DNA of 64,000 nucleotides, from the NCBI GenBank assembly GCA_013397115.1, contig VWZW01000878.1:252621-316620 (forward strand), read 5' to 3'. The notes below the pieces were generated by a model. The model was not told where the DNA came from and searched no databases. It worked only from the letters and a program-made list of their open reading frames with translations. The position numbers and the translations under genes are program-made. Shown here piece by piece: positions 38,763 through 50,713 of the stretch. This stretch comes from Edolisoma coerulescens (taxonomy: Eukaryota > Chordata > Aves > Passeriformes > Campephagidae). Every line of letters starts with the position of its first letter. The first letter of the stretch is position 1.

Positions 38763-40410
38763 AACTGCAAAAAACCCCTCCTAGAACATAATAAAATGAA
38801 GGTTAGAAATTTCTTATCTCCAAAACCTGTTTTTTTATTGTGTTCTGTATTATGTAGTCTCCTCTAGAGATGCCACCCAAATCTGCTGCACTGCTGACCC
38901 TGCTTAGGTGAATGCAGCCTCAGCCCAAGCTGGCCTGACAGAGAACACAGTTCCTGTTATCAAAATATTAAGTGCTAAGAGGAGAAAAGTTAGGATGCCA
39001 ACATTTTTCTTTAGGGGCATATTCATCTGGAAGTTTGTCACAGTACCTATTTGATCCTCCAATTGCTGTTAAATGACACTCTGTTTCAGCCATGACTTAT
39101 TTTATGGGGACCTTAGAACAAAAGAAAGAAAAATTCACTTTTAGTTACAGGGCAAATCAGAAAAAAATCTTGATTGTTTAGCCCAGGAACTTAAGCCTAT
39201 ATGGGATAAACAGAAAAATGATAGATGCAAGACTTACACAGAGTAGTCTGTGTCAAAGCTAAATGAAATTACCACTAAGAGAAGTTTGGAATTTGGGGAC
39301 CTGAAAGAAGTAAAGAATGATAGAAATAAAATATATGGACCTGGAGATTCAGTCCTCAGATCAGAGTTTTAAAATCAGCCTAAACTAATTAAATTAGTCG
39401 CTTAATTAAATTAATTCAAGAACTGAAATTAATTTCCTGCTGTAATAGATCTTGTAATAGCTTAATCTGAACAGTTTATTTGCCCTCTTTGAGGTTTTTA
39501 TGCAATTCATTGATTAGTGAACAGTTTTTCAATTTAACAGTAAATATCTGCAGTGGCTTGCATGATTTAATGGCCAAAGAATTCAGCTAATTTACTATGA
39601 GACCAAGAAAGACAGAAAAACATTGTATTTCAGTTGTTGGCAGTTGCTATGGCTGAGTTATATAAACACAGGGGCCAGCATCTCTCCAGGAACTGTGGTA
39701 GCAGACAGAACACTCATCTGTGCCAGGCACTTCAGACTGGCCGACAAAATGTGCTTCGAAAAGACCGGAGCCCAAATTCTCTGAACTGAATGAAAAACCT
39801 CCCAATGTCCTTAGGAAATCTGGAATCGGGGTCTTTGTTTCACTATTGCATTTCAGGCAATGTCTGTGGTCTATCACATTTCAGAAGGCAGTAATTCTTG
39901 GTAAGCACTGATTTTGTTCCATTATGACCATTTCTGTTCAGGATCACTCTGCCTAGATTTTAGCACAACAGACTTTCCTAAATGTAGTTTGGGTTAAATC
40001 AGTTCTGTCTTACTCTTGCACTCATTTGAAAATACATGGGCTGTATCGTCTAAACCCACAGTGCCATTTAACAGCAATAACTGCTCTGCTGAGAGTTATG
40101 ATCTCTCTGTTGATGACTGCTCTTCTTCCTAGTGAGTTCTGAGTATTTCATATGAGTGTTTCAGCAAAATTCATCCAGGAATCCATCATTCTTGCTCACA
40201 TCCTGCATTGTTTGTGCTTCTCTGAAACTGCATCCCATTTTTAAAAGGAATTCAGAAATATGTCTATGCTGCTAAAATTTCTATCACTGAATATAAATAC
40301 AGTAATGGATTATTCAATTGAATCAGGAAAAAAAAATAGGATAAAATAAATAAATTCACAGTTGTTTTGTGGGCTATTTGGGGGGAATATCACGACACTT
40401 TAAAAATGAC

Positions 40411-40439
40411 ATCTCATTCAGATCTCAGATCTCATTCAG
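40411..40439. repeat. Short tandem duplication (18-bp unit)
   Basis: ATCTCATTCAGATCTCAG is followed by the first 11 bases of the same unit. A small local duplication. Confidence 0.9.
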
Positions 40440-40532
40440 TATCCCAGAAAAAATAAATTGATTACCCTGCAGAGACAATAAGCCACAATAAAAACTTTGA
40501 AAATATACCTTTCTCTGTTGTTTGCAAAACCA

Positions 40533-40657
40533 AAATCATGGAACCATGGAACAGTTCCGGTTGGAAGGGACCTTTTAAGTTCATCTGCCCAAGACCCCTG
40601 CAATGAGCAAGGACATCTTTAACTTGATCAGGAGGTTGCTAAAAGCCCCATCCAAAA
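40533..40657 (-). mobile_element. CR1 LINE 3' end, antisense, short
   Basis: The + strand reads AATCATGGAACCATGGAACA then GGTTGGAAGGGACCTTTTAA, then a degenerate TTCATCTGCCCAAGACCCCTG. This is the CR1 3' end in reverse orientation, about 125 bases, more diverged than the copy at 24382. Confidence 0.9.
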
Positions 40658-42573
40658 TAAGAGTTAAAATAAGAACAAAAGGACAACTACTGTATGACAT
40701 TTCTCGGTCACATACAAACCTCAATTTTACATGGGTTGTTGTCACAGAAAACAAACGACTAGACGATTATTAATCAATGGAGAAAACCTGTAACAAACTT
40801 AGGATATATAAGCAGTAGCAAAATACAGCAGCTTACCCCAACAGATTTCTTTTTCAAGGAAAGAAAATAACAGTCTGATATTACCAATGCTTTCTATTCC
40901 AACAGAAAATGAATCACTGCTCCTTCACCCACTGATCTCTCATTTTGGAAACTGCACTTACTAACTGATTGCAAATATTAAGCAGAACATACGTACCAAG
41001 TGCCAAAATATTTTAATAATACATCATCTTAGAGATGTAGGTGTATGAGTGAATTCTGACACGTGAGAACACTCAAAAAACCTGCAAAGATATTGAAAAA
41101 GAGGGAGAAAAATGGTCCAGAGTTTGAAGTACGGAGCTGTTATTCTGTTCTCAGCTCTGCCAACAGACTCCTGGTTTGACCTTTAGCAAACAGGTTTGTC
41201 ATCAGCTTTCTTGGGTGCTAAACCAGACCTCGAATGTCTCAGCTCTCCCTCCATACAAGAAAAATCATCCTTCCCTAGAAAGCAGCTGTGATGACGCATT
41301 GTGGGAGGTTTAGACACTGTGGTGATAAGCACTGTAGAAAAACAAACTGTAGCGAGATAAAACTTGTACTGTCAGTCACCAAGCTGTGAGGAGGTGTTTT
41401 TCAAAGTGACATTTTCCTTTCATTTACTCTAAAAATAGGAAATTTTTACTTTTCTCTTCAACTGTACAACTATTGTACAGTAAGCATAGTAAACACAGAT
41501 GGCTTAGAAAGCAGACAGGCAAGAGTAAACGTGTAAAGTCTGAGTGATTTCATGCCGCGCTCAGATTCATACTCAGACCTTCCCTTTGGTACCCACGTGT
41601 GCTGAGGAGGAATGTGGCTCCAAGAGGGCAGCTCTGGCCAGAGCAGGAGACAAAGATGGACAGACTGCAGAAAAGACTCACTTCGAAGCAACTTGGCACC
41701 CTTATTTATGTCCTATGTAAAGCCCTGTTTATATAAAACGAACAAAATTTTGTTCTACTTAGGAAATACACCTGTGGATCTCATTGCCAAAGGGTACTGT
41801 AAGTGCCAACATTGCATGGCTACAAGGGGGGAGGAAGAGATGAGAAAGAAACCCACTGAAAGCACAGAAAACACATCACATTGTCAGAGAGTTAAACTAG
41901 CTGCGAAGTGGGAAAGGATGAGACCTGCTCAACCAGTTCTTGATTTTGTCTTAGCACCAACACATGGTATCTCTGTGTATCACGACTCAAAAGTATCTCG
42001 ACTTCAAAAGACTTTCAGATGGACCAGTTAAAGCCTTTCTTAAGGCATTTCAGAATGAACTTTCCAGGACACACACACGCTTTGTTGTTGCCAAGACCTA
42101 AACCCCCCTGGCTCCAAGGAGAGCATTCATGGTGATCTGCTTAGGCTGTACCACCAAGGCCAAGAGACCTTCATTCCCACTGACAGATGTTCTGCTCTTT
42201 CTTCTCTAATAAAGAAGCCCCCATTTATGAAGCCATCCTCTCCTTTGAAATAAGGACACATTTTTAAAAGTAATCAATAGGAAACAGCCTGCATTTTAGA
42301 ACAAGTATGATTGTCTAGTGATGAAAATATCCACGTCCCAGACAAAAATGCTGTCAGGTCACATCAGAACAAATGCGCATATCACACAACTCCCCTTCAG
42401 TTGTATTTCTCCAGGTATCAGATTTATGTCAGGAGAGAGGATAACAAATATACAACCTAAATCCACTGACGGTACTAACTAAACAAACAATACTGCCATC
42501 AGCTCACAAATGGAGGAAGAGAACCACAAAGAAAAAGATGTACAGCTATCAGCTGTACAGTGATGTTCACTCA

Positions 42574-42964
42574 TGTATCGGTGTCAGTGATTGAAACACG
42601 GACTTCGCCGCGTGGGAATCTGGATCGTTTATTCCAAGAAACGAGCTGGTTTTATACACTTTTTCAAGGCACAGTACTTCCTTACATGGCAATTTTCACT
42701 AGGTGACCTATCCCACGTTGTCACCTCAGCAACACGCTTTCTGAATGTCCTTCTGTGGGGTGATCACGCGCTGCTCACCCCTCTGTCCTGCTCTCCGCAG
42801 GGCTCTGCCGGGTGGCATCTCCTCCCCCAAGGTCAGGCCAGAGACAAGCATCTTTGTGCTGCCATGTGCTTCTTTGTGCTGCCACGTGCCTCTGCAGGCA
42901 TGTCTCACAGTCTGCAGATCAACTCCATCCTGTCTCTTCCTACATATCGGTGTAGTTCAACACA
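42574..42964 (-). mobile_element. Probable solo LTR of an endogenous retrovirus, antisense
   Basis: Read on the minus strand, the segment begins TGTGTTGAAC and ends CACCGATACA, the TG...CA form of an LTR of about 390 bp. It holds a TATA box (GTATAAAACC, at 42649-42660) and an AATAAA (42628-42633), which is the order TATA then poly(A) signal expected near the U3/R border. It is more GC-rich than its surroundings. I found no internal retroviral genes and no perfect target-site duplication, so it is either an old solo LTR or the ends are slightly misplaced. Confidence 0.6.
42851..42889. repeat. 19-bp direct repeat inside the LTR
   Basis: TCTTTGTGCTGCCATGTGC is followed one base later by the same 19 bases with one change (T to C). 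The second copy contains the palindromic E-box CACGTG. It sits in the U3-like part of the antisense LTR and is therefore a candidate duplicated enhancer unit. Confidence 0.85.
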
Positions 42965-43848
42965 TCCTATAAAAAAACCCAGCACCTTTTAACTCCACTG
43001 CAGTTCAGTAATGCTAATTTGAGCCCTGGCCCAATGGTGTGTTTGGAAAAGGTATCCATGTTATGCTATGACTTCAGTTGTAATGTTTCAAGATGCAATT
43101 AAAATTAACTAATTATTAAAATAACCTAACTAACGTGTCCCCTGATTTGCAAACATTGCCAAGTACAGCATCTCTCATGTCGCTCTGCACATGCATATTC
43201 TGAGTTTACAAAAACACTTGGGAAGTGTTATAAAAAGGCCTTCAGATTTTCTTTCACATTACATTTATTCTGCATCTTCTCAAGACAAAACCAAACACTT
43301 CTCTACCAGCTGGGGTGCACTGTGTTAATTTTGATAATGCAAATAGAGCCAGACAGACAAAGCTGTAAACATGTACAAGTACTAACCAAGGTTCAGAGGA
43401 ATGAATGCAGACACCTTGATATGAGCACCATAGCAACAGCCTCCAGGAAGTCTTTTTAACCCTCTCTTAAAGATACAAAGGAGAAGAAAACCCTTAAAGC
43501 ATTTGAAAAGTGAAAGCTAAAGTGAAATTAAATTTAACAATGCCATTTACCTCTTTCCCTTTGCCTGTACAGAGGAACTATATTGAATGAAAAATACATT
43601 TATTTGTCAGTCTTTTAAAGGGCATTAAAGCATCTAGCTGTTTCTTCTGGAAAAAGAGAGGAACTAGAATTATCACTGCTCTTTGAGGCTGCTTTTGCCT
43701 CCCACAGGACAAAATGTGAGCAGACAAAAAACTAACAGAGATGCTCAGTTCTTGTCCACACCTGGTAAATCCCAGACTAAGGGAGCACTGCACAGAGAAC
43801 ACTTTTCGCTGCCTCTCTGGCTGTGCAGCTGCTAAAGACACCTGGGCT

Positions 43849-44032
43849 TTTTTTCTTTTTCTCTTTTTCTCCTTTTTTTCCCCTTCTCCCCCCCCCCNNN
43901 NNNNGCCTTCCTACCTTCCTGCCTTCCATCCTCCCTCTTTTCCTCTTTTCCTCTTTTCTTCTTTCCTTTTATCTTTCTTTCTTGTCTTCTTTATTTCTCT
44001 TTACTTCTCTTTCTCTTTTTCCCCCCACTCTA
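43849..44032. repeat. Pyrimidine (CT)-rich low-complexity tract with assembly gap
   Basis: Nearly pure C/T sequence on the + strand (TTTTTCTTTTT..., a C run, then CCTTCCTACCTTCC and CTTTTC units) surrounds seven N at 43898-43904. The ORFs crossing it are artefacts of the biased composition. Confidence 0.95.
43898..43904. other. Assembly gap (7 N)
   Basis: Seven ambiguous bases directly follow a C run. The true length is unknown. Confidence 0.99.
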
Positions 44033-46362
44033 TTTCCTAAAAGAAATCAAAAGGACATGGATGCTGCATGCAGGGAACAGTGCAGGGAAGGGACAGGATA
44101 TGAAAGAGGGATGATCCAGGTAAGCAGGGCTGCAGGGCTGGGGCCAGGGTGCAGATGATGGCACACACAGCCTCAAATACACCCTGCCTGTTTCAGTCAT
44201 CCCTGAGGAGCAAAACGATGGTGTGGAGATGCAGCAGTGGAGATCACCAAATACTTCCCAGAGATGGGCTTGCTCTCATCAGTCCACCTGTCTTCTTCAG
44301 ACCACCTGAAAGGTTATGGACCAAGGGAAGGAACTGAGACAGGGAACAATATGTTTTCTCAATTTTTCTGTCACTTAAGCCTGAATCAAAGCTTGATTTC
44401 TTTTTCATGTTGTCTTCCAGGTAACTTTTGATCTTGGTTGGAGCAGTAGCCTTTTGGTTTTTTCTGACAAAGTCAGAAGTTTATACTGCTTGCAAAAAAC
44501 ATTTGTAGAATAAGGACTTGCAATTTGGCCAGCTTGGGTTTTAAGCCTCTTTAAGTCTTCTCTTCCCAGAAACCCCTTTTGTCTCCCTTTGGTGATATGC
44601 ACAGCCCAGCAGTGGAATGCAATGCAAATGCTAAAGGATGTGTTCTCCCCTGCTGCCAAGTCAGTGAGCCCTGTACAGAGCACAGGACAATGAATACAGC
44701 CCTGAGCAACAGCCCCAGGGTTGCAAGCAGACCTATTTTTAATAAAAACACTTGAAGTTTGAGCAAATGCTACTTTTGTGATCTTTCTGGAAACGAATCA
44801 AAATTCGATTCAAGAAAAGGTAACCAGAATAGCTATTGTCCTACTATCAGCTACAACCAACAATTATGTTCAGACAAAACATGAAGTGACTAACCCCAGC
44901 CAATGTAAGCAGTAACTCAGAACCCAGCCCCTACTCCTGCCTCAGTGATTACTTCTGCTAGACCAGGACATTCATTGGTATTCAGCAGCTGCTGCATGAA
45001 ACAGAGCTTCAGGAGGGCTGTATCCACACACACATTTTTCAAGCTGTTATACTCTCTGCATGCTGACTGAAACTCTTCCTGATGAGTCTATCCATGCTCC
45101 TGAATTTTAGATCTGACAGTATACTCATTTAACCTCACGGCAACGTGAACAGGTTTCTATTCACTGGAAAGAAATTGGCATCTCATCTCTCTTTCTCCAC
45201 ACACATTTCACTGAAATAGTAGCTGTAGAATTGGCTGGATAGCCCTTAATTCCACAGTAACTACTTTGCAATCATATTCTTTTTTTAAGCGATTACTTTC
45301 ACAATAGAATTGAAAATAAAGCACCTTTGAAATGAAAATTATTCTCAAGAAATAACTGAAAGTCTCAGTAATAAAGATATTCTTTTTAATGACAACTCTG
45401 CCTTATCTGAAGTGAAAGACTTTCAGTCCCTCATTCAAATCGTTGCAAGCTCAAGAAGTACATACTGCTGCTTTTCCCCTCAATTGTTCTCACAGTCCTC
45501 TGTGTTTAGGGCTCTTGTGAAATAGCATCAGCTCTTCTTCACCCCTCACTGGGAAGGGATGGCTTCATCTACTCCTAACCCGTGTTCATGGGATAAATGC
45601 CACGTGGCAGCATCTGCTGGAAAGACCACTCTCTCTTTCCCTAAATCTATTTATTCTGTGCTTCATTTCCCCCTCTGTGAAATGAGAGTAGTGGTATTTC
45701 TTTACAATGTTTATTCGAAACAAATGCTGGAGGAATGGAATTATTGAGAAGTCCATATTGCTAAAACATAAAGAATTGTTTTATAAAAGAATAAGAATCA
45801 CTGAAAATGAGTAAGAGATGGAAATTATGCTTTGAATGTACATGCCCACAGTGTGCAGCACTAGACTGGTAGTTGTCATTCCACCTGCAATTCTTTATGC
45901 CCTACAAGGCTGCTCAGTGTTACCAGACAGGCTGAATGCAACGTAGCTAGAATTACACATTTTAGCTGTGATGGGAATCAAATGAAATGAAAATTCTCTG
46001 GTCATTGGGAGGGTACACAAGGATCAATAGAGCAGACACGGATTTCAGGTCCATGGATTTGTTTCCAGTTAAAATGCAGAAAGTATGCACAGATGTATTT
46101 ATTTCTTGTGTTTATATGTTTATGCTAAAGCAGGAAGAGAAATTTTTAAAAAAACAACAACGTAGCAGAAACATATGAATCAACAAAAGAGCTTCAAGGG
46201 GTACCAATTAGGAGACATCTGTTAACATCGGTGGGTCTGTGCTCAAGATCTGGCTCCAAGTGAAATTTTCACAGATGTGTAATATCACACCAGTGTTTCA
46301 CAAAGCATATCCACATTCTTAGCTTGCTGTTTTTTTAATTCAAGCATCAGGAAGAACTAAGG

Positions 46363-46376
46363 AAAAAAAAAAAAAA
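46363..46376. repeat. Poly(A) run (14)
   Basis: An uninterrupted A run of 14 bases in intergenic sequence. Confidence 0.9.
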
Positions 46377-47923
46377 TACCCAAACCATAACTGCCTATTG
46401 GAACTGATGGAAAGATATGATCAAGGCTTAATTTCTGTAGTGCAATTGCATGGCATATGAGTAACTATTTGCATTTCAGCCCACTGCAGCAGCAGTTCCT
46501 GCACACAATGGCATCATCCTCAACCAGAAGGAGCAGATTTCTCATGTCAGCAATGGAGCCATGCACTCACTCCCAGGCAAATCTGTCTCCAAGACAGCCT
46601 TGTAGGCTCTATAGGTATTAACTGTCATGAGTCTAGAGATTTGTTGGTGTTCACTTTGATTAACACAATCTCTAAGCAATAAAACCAAGACCCTCTCACA
46701 GCACAGTGAGTTACAGCTGAGCATGGCAACATCCTGAACATATTGGCCTCATAACATCCTTCAGTCCCCTGTAAAGTGTCTGCACCTGACCCCCCTTAGG
46801 GCTGGAGAAGCTGGAGAAGGAGCAAGAGCTGTTGGGCATGAAAATTGGCAGCAGTAAGTCAAATGCTTTCATCAAAGACATATTTCTCAGTGTGACAGTG
46901 CCAAAATTCAAGGGTTTGCCAGAAATCTTTCATTCATTCAAAAATCTTGTAATCATGGTTATAAAAGTGATAGGCTAAAGTGTTGCTTAACACCAGCAGG
47001 TAAAGAGCACAGGGGTTGCTCAGCTTCCCTGCAGACTGACTGCTCCAAGGGTCCAGGACAAGTCCAATGCCAAGCCCAGATGACTGTGTTTCCTCACTTT
47101 CTCCACCCACTGAAATTAAGGTATTTGAATTACTCAATTTTGAGACTTCAGACAATGACATTAAGGATTCTGGAGGATTTAGACAGTGTAAAGGCTACCT
47201 CTCTGGCAGTATCATAACAGCCTGTTGGGGGCTGCTTCCAAGCTTACAGTGCATCCATTTTTTCAGGCAGGAGAGGGCTATCAATTTGCATCTTCACGTG
47301 ATTACTAGGGCTGTTTTATATACATTTGACTGTTTCTAGAGGATGAAACATTAAAATATCTGGTTTAAAAAACACTCATCTTGTAAAGCCCTGATGACGC
47401 ATTAGGAAGGCATTAGAAAAAACCCAACTCTTAAGTAAGAGAGTACATGTACATCTGTGATTCCTCTAGCAAGTGTGATCTGCGTCAGCCAGTCAGCTGC
47501 CCCCTTGCCAGCCCAGCCCCTCAAGTGATCACACACAGCATGCTGCTCTGGGAGCAGCACACAGCTGCAGAGCCTCCACAGAGCCACCCACACCTACTTT
47601 CTAGATGGCAAACATGTTTCAGGATCAACCAGACACCAATCTCTGTAGTCCCACTGAGACTGGACTACTTTTGGACCACTGGCACATAATTGCTAATTGA
47701 AATTCAGGTAACTGTGGAAAATAACAGTTCAGGGCTTCCGAAATGTAGGTGTCTTTAGAGAAGATCTCATTGAAGATCCTGTTTTAGATGTTGGATCCCT
47801 CAATATATATCCTATTATTAGCACTAATACAAGGTCACATGATTGTGGCTTTAGCCATGAAGAACTGGTTTAAAATGAGCAACTCTTTTATCCAACCATT
47901 TTGTAATATATTTTGCCTCTAGT

Positions 47924-47938
47924 AAAAAAAAAAAAAAA
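47924..47938. repeat. Poly(A) run (15)
   Basis: An uninterrupted A run of 15 bases in intergenic sequence. No retroposed gene is recognised upstream. Confidence 0.9.
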
Positions 47939-50060
47939 TGGCCTATTTAAATGCATTCAAGGAAAGGGGAAAAAGGTTTTCAGTTATTTAAAAGAATTGA
48001 GCAATTGCAGCCAAGAGCTGAAAGTTCTGGTTTCGTTTGAAAAATGACTTAATGGCAGTAAAGCTCCTCTGCTTTGCCCAAATATATTTGTTAGTCTAAT
48101 AAAACACAGTTGTTCTCTCTCCTAACCATGGTGTCTGGAACTTAGTATCTTTTCTACAAAGAGGTTCTGAGATGCACAATGAAAACGCACCTCTGCCTTG
48201 CAGAAGCCATACATGGAAAAAAAGTCCAAGAGAAGGAGAAACCATCCTAGGGTAGTGCCTGTACCTGTCTCTCAGTTATGAGGAAAGCCATGACATTTAG
48301 CTTCAATTAGACATCATGACATTTAGATGGCCAAAATAAAGCAAAACAAATTGCAGAATGTACCCTGTGACCAAAGCGTGCTTTGACAGCCAGAACATGC
48401 CAGCAGGCTTTTGTGCCACACTGAATTACTCTCTAGAGTGATATGACACTGAACCACTGTGTGCAGAGGGTGTATTAACCAAACCCTGACATCTTTATTT
48501 ATGTAAATAGTATCACATTTAAGGAACTATTCATACGTGTAAAAATTGGAGGACCCAGGAAGACACCCAGTCATATTTGCAGGGGTTTCTTTTCCCCAAA
48601 ATTTATAGTTTTTCATATCACAATTTTGTTATCACATCCTTGGCAAATACTATTTCCAAATAAAGTGCTCTCCTTATAGACTTCAATTAGGAAGAAAACC
48701 TCTCAAATATAGAAACAAATGCAGCAATACAGTTACTCTCAGAATAAAGTAATTTCATAACCTCATTGTATTCCTTCCACACTCTGGGCTTGCTATAAGA
48801 AACTAACTTTACTCTTAACAGCAACATACAAAATGCACTTAAAGATCTTTGTCAGCACATGCACCATTAGTGTTACAGTTTCCTGCTTTGCATCAAAAAT
48901 CCACAGGAAATCGGCTGAACCCACAGTTTTTCTGTGCCTGCTTTGGAGGAGACAGCTTGCCAATCCCCTTTCCACCACTGCACTGCTATTTGGGAGTGAA
49001 TTTCCATGAAGAACCTTGTTGCATATGCAACAGCTGGCTGCAAACTGCCTTATTCCACTGCTGGTATGATTTTTCACTGGTTGTTCTATTTACAAGTGAA
49101 ATGAAGTGCATCGAGGACTCAGTTCCCAGATCTTTATTCATCCACCACTGGGATCCACACAGGCTTCCTGTTTAACTCTCTCATGACAGAAAACTAAAGC
49201 TGGATGAAAGGAGTTGACAAAAAAGTCCAGAGCATTTTTTAGGTTTTTGGATCCCAGTACATGTGACAAATTGTCACATCTCTATTCAAAAAGAAGGAGA
49301 CTCTGGAGGGTAGGGTAGGAGTTGATCTGTAGGAAATCAATTCATCCTGGGTGCTTTCTGAGGATGTTGAGCAGAGATGACACAGAAGGACTGTTTGGGC
49401 TTGCAGACACCGAAGACAAAGACCCAATGCTACAAGCAGCTGCTTAGCACTGACGCAACAGGGACTATGTTCAGAAGTTAGAATGAGATTGCAAAGTAAA
49501 CCTACATTTATTTATTTGTCTAGTAGACCTCATTTAAAAAAAACCAAAAAACAAAACCAGACTCCTCCACAAGGATTATCTTCTTCAAGTGGGAACACAC
49601 AGAGTTTCTAGAACACTACAGACTTCCCTAGCTGCTGCACAGAGCCATTCTCCTCACACAAGTAGAACCACGCAATTCCAGCTCCGTGTCTGAAACCCAC
49701 ACATGGGACTGAAACCAGTCCATGGAACCCAGCACTTCATTTGTTCCACCATGTCTGCAACCAGGAACATATTCTTCAAAAAATACTATATCCCTTCAAA
49801 AGGACAATCATGTTAAGAGCATGCTGGTTTGTTACACAAAAAAGGTGAAAAGTTAGTAAACAATTGTGAATCTTAACACATCAATGAAATTGGTTAGACG
49901 TGGCTTTTCTTCTCTCCTATGAAAAGAAAGGGTTGCATTATTCTAGAACTTGTTCAAAGGCTTACATCTCTTTATAAGCCACATAAGTTATACTGATAGA
50001 TTCTGTAGTAATGCTGGTTTGTTTGGGTTTCGTCAGATTTTTTTTTTAAACATGGCATAC

Positions 50061-50552
50061 TGTTGCATCGAGAATTGCGAGTTCCCACAGCCTCCCTGCA
50101 GCCCTGCCCTCAGTTCCCCATTGGGTGTCTGTAATCCCTCCCCTGTTCCATCCTCACTGGCTGATTCCCTGTTGATCCCTCCCGTGTTCCCTTTACTCTA
50201 TTGGATTGTACCCCCACTCCGCCTCCCTATGTCCCAGTATAAAAATGCCTGTAATTCCTGGTATCTTATCTCGCTGCTTCTGCACCTGCAGAAGGTTGAA
50301 CCCTGGAATCCAAGCAGCAGATCGCTTCTCTCTCCTTTATCTCTGCTGGCACGTCTCCCACTGGCCTGGGGGAAGCCCCATTGAGTGGAAGCTGCGTTCC
50401 TGACCACTTCCATGTTTTCCTGCTGTGGCCAGGGTGTAGCATAAGACCCTGGGCTTCCTGCATCCAGGCCCACATGCCGCCCCAAGCAGCCGGCCTGGCA
50501 GAGCTGCTGAGGGCATCCTGATAACGTGGCTGCACAGCCACAGCAGACTACA
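50061..50552 (+). mobile_element. Probable LTR (avian ERVL-like), sense
   Basis: This is a GC- and pyrimidine-rich island of about 490 bp in AT-rich sequence, bounded by TGTTGC and ACTACA. It has a TATA box (CAGTATAAAAATGCC) at about 50236-50250 and downstream CTTCTCTCTCCTTTATCTCTGCTGGCACGTC, which resembles the R/U5 part of avian ERVL-type LTRs. No internal genes or clear target-site duplication are seen. A 17-base A run at 50697 lies 145 bases downstream. The family is recognised by composition and layout, not by a search. Confidence 0.5.
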
Positions 50553-50696
50553 TTTTTTTTTGAAAGTTGTGCGCAGAAAAGCAATGTGCAGTACCCCACC
50601 AAGACAGGCTTGGCCACCAGCATTTCAGGTAGCCACAAAGCTACTCAGTGTTCACTGAACCATCATCTAACCATACCACTAAAGAGAAAACAAATT

Positions 50697-50713
50697 AAAA
50701 AAAAAAAAAAAAA
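50697..50713. repeat. Poly(A) run (17) downstream of the LTR-like segment
   Basis: An A run of 17 bases follows AAATT, 145 bases after the end of the LTR-like island at 50061-50552. It may be the tail of a retroposed read-through transcript, or chance. Confidence 0.9.

Noticed and set aside
40003..40133. Open frame ending NSNNCSAESYDL then DDCSSS, considered as an STK32B terminus
   Set aside because: There is no suitable acceptor, only vague similarity, and the 21524 exon matches far better.
41612..42031. 139-codon intergenic ORF
   Set aside because: No recognisable domain or repeat signature. Treated as chance.
43741..44158. ORFs across the pyrimidine tract (Phe/Ser/Pro/Leu-rich)
   Set aside because: They are low-complexity translation products running through N bases.
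49950..50638. ORFs of 144-146 codons on both strands
   Set aside because: They coincide with the LTR-like island, whose GC-rich non-coding composition keeps frames open. No retroviral protein motif is present.
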